The notes beneath the pieces were generated by a model. It was not told the DNA's origin, ran no database searches, and saw only the letters and a list, made by a program, of their open reading frames with translations. From the NCBI GenBank assembly GCA_023145275.1, contig JAGLEB010000107.1, positions 1 through 7,817 of the forward strand: a stretch of 7,817 nucleotides of DNA, in the 5' to 3' direction. The DNA comes from Flavobacteriales bacterium (GTDB lineage Bacteria > Bacteroidota > Bacteroidia > Flavobacteriales > JADGDT01). The translations under genes and the position numbers were made by a program. Positions 1-5,246 of the stretch are shown in pieces; within the stretch, counting starts at the first letter, position 1; the number at the start of each line of letters is the position of its first letter.

Positions 1-202
1 GTTATTGTGCCTGTGGCACTTGTTTATCGTGCTTCCGCACTTCTTGTTTAAACGTGATGTACTGTATTGTGAGGATAGTCGCGGTGTCACTCTAAATTGC
101 AATCCTAATACGAAGGGTTCAAAAACACATAAACGACTAAACAGTAGGTGCGCAGCACCACAAACAGATACCGCAGGTATCATAAACAGCGAAGCATAAA
201 CC
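1..202. repeat. Inverted array of mini-hairpins with TGTTTA/TAAACA spacers (cut by window edge)
   Basis: This stretch has no supported gene but is packed with short perfect stem-loops. In the left arm they are 7-19 (GTGCC, loop TGT, GGCAC) and 29-40 (GTGC, loop TTCC, GCAC). In the right arm they are 147-159 (GGTGC, loop GCA, GCACC), 167-181 (GATACC, loop GCA, GGTATC) and 189-195 (GC, loop GAA, GC). A common word separates them: TGTTTA at 21-26 and 45-50, and its complement TAAACA or CAAACA at 138-143, 161-166, 183-188 and, as TAAACC, 197-202. Spacing is about 22-24 bp except for the last (14). The arms are inverted around a centre near 89: 45-50 pairs with 138-143, 53-55 with 133-135, 57-60 with 127-130, 64-68 with 107-111 and 72-76 with 102-106. 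The element continues beyond the left edge. Its class is not recognised; it could be a mobile or fold-back element, a single-strand DNA site or a structured RNA. Confidence 0.6.
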
Positions 203-204
203 AA

Positions 205-285
205 GTGTAGACAAATATAGTTGACACAAAGTCTATAAGCATAGCCAACACTCCGGGGATTTACGGACTCTTGGAAACTCTACAC
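205..285. other. Predicted three-helix fold of unknown function
   Basis: An outer stem pairs GTGTAGA (205-211) with TCTACAC (279-285). It encloses two further hairpins. The first pairs TATA (216-219) with TATA (234-237) and GAC (223-225) with GTC (231-233), with a three-base bulge. The second pairs CCAA (245-248) with TTGG (271-274) and TCCG (252-255) with CGGA (264-267) around the loop at 256-263. The arrangement is that of a three-way junction. It lies beyond the infB terminator, so it is not part of the infB 3' UTR unless there is readthrough. On the minus strand TATATTTG (219-212) matches the Bacteroidota -7 box, but no TTTG lies at the right distance. These pairings were found by eye and could form in RNA or in single-stranded DNA; no known RNA family was recognised. 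Confidence 0.4.
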
Positions 286-310
286 CAACTACATACAGCC
301 ACAAAAGCGC

Positions 311-340
311 AAAAAAAAGACCGCTAAACAGCGGCCTTTT
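311..340 (-). terminator. Rho-independent terminator of the rimP-nusA-infB operon
   Basis: On the minus strand, AAAA is followed by GGCCGC, loop TGTTTA, GCGGTC and then eight T residues (318-311). The six-pair stem contains one G-U pair and can be lengthened by A-U pairs between AAAA and the T-run. It begins about 18 nt after the infB stop codon, as expected for an intrinsic terminator closing the operon. On the plus strand the same sequence has an A-C mismatch and a shorter T-run, so it would end plus-strand transcripts less well. The loop is the same TGTTTA word that spaces the hairpins at 1-202. Confidence 0.9.
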
Positions 341-358
341 ATAAAATCTAAATCAGTA

Positions 359-3259
359 TTAAAGTTTCTTACGAACCTCAACTTGCTGATATGCTTCAAT
401 AATATCTCCAACTTTAATATCGTTGAATTTCTCGATGTTAAGACCACATTCGTAACCTTTTGCAACTTCTTTAACATCATCTTTAAATCGTTTCAATGAT
501 CCTAGAGCTCCTGTATGAACAACAACACCATCACGGATAACTCTAATAGTAGAGTTTCTGAATACTTTACCGTTTAATACCATACAACCTGCAATAGTAC
601 CAACCTTAGTAATCTTAAAGGTCTCACGTACTTCAATATTACCAGTAACCTCCTCTTTAACTTCTGGAGAAAGCATTCCTTCCATAGCATCTTTCAACTC
701 TTCGATTGCATCGTAGATAATTGAATAAGTACGGATATCGATACTCTCACGATCAGCTATCTGACGAGCATTACCCGAAGGTCTTACTTGGAATCCAATA
801 ATAATCGCATCAGAAGCCGTAGCTAACAACACATCAGATTCGGTAATTTGTCCAACTGCTTTATGAATAATATTAACATGAATCTCATCAGTAGAAAGTT
901 TCTGTAACGAGTTAGATAATGCTTCAACAGAACCATCAACATCACCCTTAAGAATTACATTCAGCTCCTTAAAGTCACCAATTGCGATACGACGACCAAT
1001 TTCGTCAAGAGTAATATGTTTCTGAGTTCTCACACTCTGCTCACGCTGTAATTGAGTACGACGTGAAGCAATTTGCTTAGCTTCTCTCTCGTCAGCAAAT
1101 ACATTAAACTTATCTCCTGCTTGTGGAGCACCATCAAGACCTAGCACCATTACAGGCGAAGAAGGTCCTGCTGCTTCAATGTTTTTCCCACGCTCATCGA
1201 ACATAGCTTTTACCTTACCACTGTTTTTTCCAGCTAGCATGTAATCACCAATCTTCAATGTTCCGCTATTTACTAACAATGTAGTTACGTATCCACGACC
1301 TTTATCTAAAGATGCTTCAACAACATTACCATTAGCAGCCTTGTTTGGATTAGCTTTCAAGTCGAGCATCTCTGCTTCAAGAAGAACTTTCTCCATCAAT
1401 TCGTCTACACCCAATCCTGTTTTTGCAGAAATCTCGTGTGACTGTATTTTACCACCCCAATCTTCAACCAACAAGTCCATTTGCGACAGTTGTTGCTTAA
1501 CATTATCAGGATTAGCGTGTGGCTTATCAATTTTATTTAATGCAAATACAATTGGCACTTCAGCTGCTTGAGCGTGAGCAATAGCTTCTTTTGTTTGAGG
1601 CATTACATCATCATCCGCAGCAATTACAATTATAGCAATATCCGTTACCTGAGCACCACGAGCACGCATAGCCGTAAAGGCTTCGTGACCTGGAGTATCA
1701 AGGAAAGTTATTTTCTGTCCATCTGTCAATTCCACAGCGTAAGCTCCAATATGCTGAGTAATCCCTCCAGACTCTCCAGCAATTACATTAGCATGACGTA
1801 CATAATCAAGAAGCGATGTTTTACCGTGATCAACGTGTCCCATTACTGTAACAATCGGTGCTCTAGGCAATAAATCTTCGCTCTTATCTTCTTCTTCGTG
1901 AACCGCTTCTTCAAGATCAGCACTTACGAATTCAGTTTCAAATCCAAATTCTTCAGCAACAATCGAAAGTGTTTCCGCATCAAGACGTTGGTTCATGGTA
2001 ACCATGATTCCTAATGACATACAAGATGAGATAACCTCGTTGATAGATATATCCATCATCGTAGCAAGTTCCATTACAGTTACAAACTCAGTAACTTTTA
2101 ATGTACTCTTTTCTGCTTCTTGCTGTGCAAGATCTGCATCAGTTTTCTCTCTTCTATCATCACGTTTCTGACGACGGTACTTGGCTCCTTTTGACTTGTG
2201 TCCTTTTCCAGTTAACTTGTCTAAAGTTTCCTTAATTTGCTTAGAAATTTCTGCATCAGTTGGTTCGGCCTTAACTACTCTAGTAGCTCTACCTTTGCCT
2301 CCTACTTTTCTTCTACTAGCAGGACCTCTTTGACCTGGTCCACCTGCTGCTCCACCCGGACCTCTCTGCCCTGGTTTTTGCCCTGCTTTTTGTCCTGGTT
2401 TCTGTCCAGTTTTATTAGCACCACCAGCTTGGTTTTGAGGTTTAGAAGCATCAACAGCACCTTTTTTGATTCTGCGACGACGCTTTTTATTGGCATCACC
2501 TTTTTTATGATCTACTTTCTTAGGATCTTTTTTCTTAGGCTTATTAAATTGCGAAAGATCAATTTTCTCCCCTGTTAACTTAGGGCCTGAAAGCTTAGCG
2601 TAGTTTGTCTCAAGTTTTTCAGAAGCTTCAGTTGTATCTGGAGCTTTTGTTTCAACTTCTTTCTTAGTTACAGGCTCTTTTTTAGCTTTCTCCTTAGAGT
2701 CAGCTTTAACAACAGCCTGTTGACTAGCTTTTTCTATTTCTGTAGAAGCTTTCTTTTTCTTAGGCTCAAGATCAATCTTACCTACCTGCTTTGGTTTAGG
2801 TAAAGGTTTTGCTTCTCCTTTTACAACCTTTACAGGCTCTTCCTTCACTTCTTCCTTCACTTCTTTCTTGCGTTCTGTCTCAAGTTCTCTCAACACTTTC
2901 TTGCGTTGAGTTTCCTCGTCCTTACGCTTGCGCTCAACAGCCTCCTCTTTCTCAAGTGACACTATAAGCTTTTCCTTCTCCTTTTTCTCACGTTTCTCCT
3001 CAAGATCTTTATCGCGTTCAGCTCTAATAGCTTCTTTCTCGCGACGCTTCTCTTCGCTAACCTCGTTAGAAGCTTGCTTCTTCGACTTATCAGCTTCGAA
3101 ACCTGATAATAGAACATTATAAACGTCCCCGTCTATCTTGACATTAGGATTGGAATCTAACTCTATTCCTTTCTTCTTTAGGTACTCGAGTGCTCTATCT
3201 TTTGAAATATTAAGTTCTCTTAATGCTTTCGAGAGCCTCATTTGTTTGCTACCTGCCAT
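359..3259 (-). CDS. infB: Translation initiation factor IF-2
   Basis: IF-2 is a cytoplasmic GTPase that brings fMet-tRNA to the 30S subunit and promotes 50S joining. The 966-residue product starts with an IF2-N helical domain (about 7-54). A long Lys/Glu-rich linker (about 55-270) and a Gly/Gln/Pro/Lys tract (about 280-313) follow, then a basic segment (about 314-375) and a second IF2-N-like domain (about 388-446). The GTPase domain has G1 GHVDHGKT (474-481), G2 around T501, G3 DTPGH (521-525), G4 NKID (575-578) and G5 SAK (611-613). Domain II, C1 and the fMet-tRNA-binding C2 (about 873-966) follow and look intact. The length fits Bacteroidota IF-2, which carries long linkers. No Shine-Dalgarno precedes the first ATG; a second in-frame ATG at 3241 (MRLSK) is close to where the conserved domain begins and follows AGGTAG, so the true start may be either. 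It is last in the cluster, 61 bp after nusA. Confidence 0.97.
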   Translation of the reverse strand: MAGSKQMRLSKALRELNISKDRALEYLKKKGIELDSNPNVKIDGDVYNVLLSGFEADKSKKQASNEVSEEKRREKEAIRAERDKDLEEKREKKEKEKLIVSLEKEEAVERKRKDEETQRKKVLRELETERKKEVKEEVKEEPVKVVKGEAKPLPKPKQVGKIDLEPKKKKASTEIEKASQQAVVKADSKEKAKKEPVTKKEVETKAPDTTEASEKLETNYAKLSGPKLTGEKIDLSQFNKPKKKDPKKVDHKKGDANKKRRRRIKKGAVDASKPQNQAGGANKTGQKPGQKAGQKPGQRGPGGAAGGPGQRGPASRRKVGGKGRATRVVKAEPTDAEISKQIKETLDKLTGKGHKSKGAKYRRQKRDDRREKTDADLAQQEAEKSTLKVTEFVTVMELATMMDISINEVISSCMSLGIMVTMNQRLDAETLSIVAEEFGFETEFVSADLEEAVHEEEDKSEDLLPRAPIVTVMGHVDHGKTSLLDYVRHANVIAGESGGITQHIGAYAVELTDGQKITFLDTPGHEAFTAMRARGAQVTDIAIIVIAADDDVMPQTKEAIAHAQAAEVPIVFALNKIDKPHANPDNVKQQLSQMDLLVEDWGGKIQSHEISAKTGLGVDELMEKVLLEAEMLDLKANPNKAANGNVVEASLDKGRGYVTTLLVNSGTLKIGDYMLAGKNSGKVKAMFDERGKNIEAAGPSSPVMVLGLDGAPQAGDKFNVFADEREAKQIASRRTQLQREQSVRTQKHITLDEIGRRIAIGDFKELNVILKGDVDGSVEALSNSLQKLSTDEIHVNIIHKAVGQITESDVLLATASDAIIIGFQVRPSGNARQIADRESIDIRTYSIIYDAIEELKDAMEGMLSPEVKEEVTGNIEVRETFKITKVGTIAGCMVLNGKVFRNSTIRVIRDGVVVHTGALGSLKRFKDDVKEVAKGYECGLNIEKFNDIKVGDIIEAYQQVEVRKKL

Positions 3260-3299
3260 ATAATAATATTCAATCTATTTTTCTTATTCTCAAATTAAA

Positions 3300-3320
3300 T
3301 CCTCTTTCGCCGTTCGAGGA
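3300..3320 (-). other. Small hairpin between nusA and infB
   Basis: TCCTC (3300-3304) and GAGGA (3316-3320) form a five-pair stem around an 11-base loop, immediately after the nusA stop codon. On the minus strand it is followed by the A/T-rich sequence TTTAATTTG, which is not a real T-run, so a strong terminator is unlikely. It may be a weak pause or RNA-processing site, or chance. I see no promoter with proper spacing in this 61-bp gap, so infB is probably co-transcribed with nusA. Confidence 0.25.
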
Positions 3321-4556
3321 CTAGTCGTCAAATTCTGCACTTAGAATTCCTTTTACCTTCTGAATAGTCTCTTCTTCGAGATCCGTTCTTCTCGCTAATT
3401 CTTCAACACTAAGGTTGATAACACTTTTTGCGGTGTCAACGCCAATCTTATAAAACTCATCAATTATCCACTCGTCTATTTCGTCAGAGAAATCTTTTAA
3501 CTCTACATCCTCATCTTGCGGAACATCTCTGTATACATCAATATCATAACCTACCAACTGGCCAGCTAATCTAATATTATTTCCACCTCTACCAATAGCC
3601 TTAGAAACCTCTTCTGGTATTACCCATACATCAGCCTTCTTAGTTTCCTCATTGATATCAATTTTCACAATCTTAGCAGGACTCATTGCTCTTGTAATAA
3701 ATAGGTTTAAGTTATTTGTAAAATTAATTACATCAATATTCTCATTTCCTAATTCTCTTACAATCCCGTGTATCCTAGCTCCTTTCATCCCTACACAAGC
3801 TCCTACAGGATCAATACGATCATCGTAAGACTCTACAGCTACTTTAGCTTTCTCCCCCGGAATACGCACAACTCCTTTAATAGTAATCAAACCGTCGTAA
3901 ACTTCTGGGATTTCCTGTTCAAACAGCTTCTCTAAGAATTTTGGCTCCGTTCTAGAAAGTATAATCTGCGGCTTAGTACCTTTTAACTCAACATCCTTTA
4001 TAATAGCTTTAATGCTTTCTCCTTTTCTGTAATAGTCAGAAGGAATCTGTTGATCTTTTGGCATTACCATCTCATTGCCTTCATCGTCGATAATAATAAC
4101 AACGTTAGGTCTAACATGGTGTATTTCTCCAGTTACTAAATCGCCAACAAGATCTTTAAACTTCTTATAAAGAATAGTGTTGTCGTGATCCATAATTCTA
4201 GAACGCAAATTCTGTCCTAAAGACAAAATAGCTCTACGCCCTAAATCCATAATTTTCACTTCTTCAGAAACATCCTCACCAATCTCAAAATCTGGTTCAA
4301 TCTTCTGTGCATCAGTTAATGAAACCTCAGCATTATCGTCTTCTAACTCGTCATCGGCAACAACAACACGATTTCTCCATATCTCTAAATCTCCTTTGTC
4401 AGGGTTTACAATAATATCAAAGTTATCATCCGATCCGTACTTTCTCTTTAAAGCAGTTCTGAAAACCTCTTCCAAAATCGCCATTAAGGTAACTCTGTCG
4501 ATGTTTTTGTCTGATTTAAATTCAGAAAACGATTCAATTAATTCGCGATTATCCAT
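3321..4556 (-). CDS. nusA: Transcription elongation/termination factor NusA
   Basis: NusA binds RNA polymerase and nascent RNA, strengthens hairpin pausing and intrinsic termination, and takes part in antitermination. The 411-residue product has the RNA-polymerase-binding N-terminal domain (about 1-125), an S1 domain (about 133-200), a KH1 domain with the GACVGMKGARI loop (252-262) and a KH2 domain with the GRGGNNIRLA loop (322-331). An acidic C-terminal region follows, with one helix-hairpin-helix-like segment (about 372-411). It lacks the two long acidic repeats of E. coli NusA (495 residues), which is usual for Bacteroidota. The start ATG is 9 bp after the rimP stop codon, so the two are surely co-transcribed and probably translationally coupled. 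No Shine-Dalgarno is evident. NusA is a natural candidate for acting on the terminator-like hairpin in the leader of its own operon. Confidence 0.97.
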   Translation of the reverse strand: MDNRELIESFSEFKSDKNIDRVTLMAILEEVFRTALKRKYGSDDNFDIIVNPDKGDLEIWRNRVVVADDELEDDNAEVSLTDAQKIEPDFEIGEDVSEEVKIMDLGRRAILSLGQNLRSRIMDHDNTILYKKFKDLVGDLVTGEIHHVRPNVVIIIDDEGNEMVMPKDQQIPSDYYRKGESIKAIIKDVELKGTKPQIILSRTEPKFLEKLFEQEIPEVYDGLITIKGVVRIPGEKAKVAVESYDDRIDPVGACVGMKGARIHGIVRELGNENIDVINFTNNLNLFITRAMSPAKIVKIDINEETKKADVWVIPEEVSKAIGRGGNNIRLAGQLVGYDIDVYRDVPQDEDVELKDFSDEIDEWIIDEFYKIGVDTAKSVINLSVEELARRTDLEEETIQKVKGILSAEFDD

Positions 4557-4565
4557 TCTATTCTT

Positions 4566-5033
4566 TTAAAATATAATAACAACCTTTGCAACTGCAATGT
4601 CTTCAAGGTTGATTTCTTGTTCTTTTTCTACTGTCATTTTCCCCTTCCCCAATGTCTTAGGCACTCTCTCTTTCCATCTAAGCACAAGCTTATTATCGTC
4701 AGAGAAACTAATTAAGGTTCCTTCGAATTTCTCGCTGTTAACAGTTTTTACTTTTAATTTTCGTCCGAGGTTCTTAGTAAACTGCCTTGGAATTGTTAAA
4801 GCATGAGTAATATCAAAAGATGCTACTTCAAGAGAAAAATCATCTATTTCTCTATCCATATTGTTCTCTATATTTCTACTCACACGCATACATTCGCTTA
4901 CAGGAACACCTTTATCGCCATCTAAAACAATGGAAATATGATCGCTATCGCTAATGTCAAAACTAACCAAGAACAAGTCTTCATTAAGTTCTAAAGCCTC
5001 TGTTAATAGGCTTTTTACAAGTTTTCTATCCAT
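4566..5033 (-). CDS. rimP: Ribosome maturation factor RimP
   Basis: RimP binds the free 30S subunit and helps its late assembly. With the start chosen here (MDRKLVKSLL) the product is 155 residues, normal for the family. The N-terminal alpha/beta domain includes the GVPVSECMRVSRNIE segment (42-56), the family's usual signature region. It is followed by a segment matching the conserved region around RQFTKNLGRKLKV (83-95) and by the C-terminal Sm-like beta barrel (about 88-155). An upstream in-frame ATG at 5072 would add 13 residues (MRGRKVPSFYTLF). Those codons are exactly the leader hairpin and its T-run, and a GGAGG touches that ATG with no spacing, so I prefer the downstream ATG. First gene of the rimP-nusA-infB cluster, which is conserved across bacteria. 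Confidence 0.92.
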   Translation of the reverse strand: MDRKLVKSLLTEALELNEDLFLVSFDISDSDHISIVLDGDKGVPVSECMRVSRNIENNMDREIDDFSLEVASFDITHALTIPRQFTKNLGRKLKVKTVNSEKFEGTLISFSDDNKLVLRWKERVPKTLGKGKMTVEKEQEINLEDIAVAKVVIIF

Positions 5034-5044
5034 AAACAGGGTAT

Positions 5045-5070
5045 AAAAAGAGGGGACTTTTCGTCCCCTC
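5045..5070 (-). terminator. Intrinsic-terminator-like hairpin in the rimP leader (probable attenuator)
   Basis: On the minus strand GAGGGGAC (5070-5063), loop GAAAA and GTCCCCTC (5057-5050) form a perfect eight-pair stem with six G-C pairs, followed by five T residues (5049-5045) and then ATA. This is the form of a rho-independent terminator acting towards rimP. It ends 11 bp before the preferred rimP ATG, leaving no room for a promoter in between, so transcripts of rimP-nusA-infB must read through it. It may also stop transcription arriving from topB, about 180 bp upstream. In the plus direction there is no T-run after the stem. Confidence 0.75.
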
Positions 5071-5091
5071 ATCCTCCTTCAAAATTCTTTG

Positions 5092-5122
5092 CAAATATAC
5101 GAACATATTCCTTTAGAGCAAA
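5092..5122 (-). promoter_or_regulatory. Bacteroidota-type promoter for rimP-nusA-infB
   Basis: On the minus strand TTTG (5122-5119) and TATATTTG (5099-5092) are separated by 19 bases. This matches the primary-sigma promoter pattern of Bacteroidota (-33 TTTG, -7 TAnnTTTG) with no mismatch. The expected transcription start, a few bases downstream near 5085, places the terminator-like hairpin at about +15 to +40 of the leader. The site lies in the topB-rimP gap, as expected for an operon promoter. Confidence 0.65.
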
Positions 5123-5246
5123 TACTTAGCAAACGAATATTGTGTTATTGAGCTCTTTAGCTGACAAATCAGCATTTTTCGATGACGAAGTTTCAGCAAA
5201 TCAAAGCAATAAAACAATAATACCTCTCACAAAATCACACTTAATT

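Noticed and set aside
5..199. Open frame of 64 codons on the plus strand
   Set aside because: It is made of the hairpin array and its codons follow the stems and spacer words; there is no ribosome-binding site, promoter or recognisable protein pattern.
1..202. CRISPR array
   Set aside because: Only a six- or seven-base word is shared; the stems differ, units are 22-24 bp and the arms are inverted, with no constant repeat or unique spacer pattern.
212..219. Minus-strand TATATTTG as a promoter into the hairpin array
   Set aside because: The -7 box is perfect, but no TTTG lies 17-23 bases upstream; the nearest candidates are 7 bases (TTTG) and 25 bases (TTGG) away.
1..310. tRNA, tmRNA, RNase P RNA or integron attC
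   Set aside because: GGTTCAAAA at 116-124 recalls a T-loop but has no matching stem or CCA end. No tmRNA or RNase P core sequences were seen, and no paired GTTRRRY/RYYYAAC cores.
1341..3122. Several plus-strand frames of 64-113 codons inside infB
   Set aside because: They overlap the clearly conserved IF-2 reading frame and are low-complexity antisense translations, such as Ser/Phe runs opposite the Lys/Glu linker.
3260..3320. Separate promoter for infB
   Set aside because: TTAATTTG resembles a -7 box with one mismatch, but the nearest upstream TTTG is about 30 bases away.
5160..5179. Plus-strand terminator (GCTGA, loop CAAA, TCAGC, then ATTTTT)
   Set aside because: The stem has only five pairs and no plus-strand gene leads into it; on the minus strand it lacks a T-run and so does not end topB.
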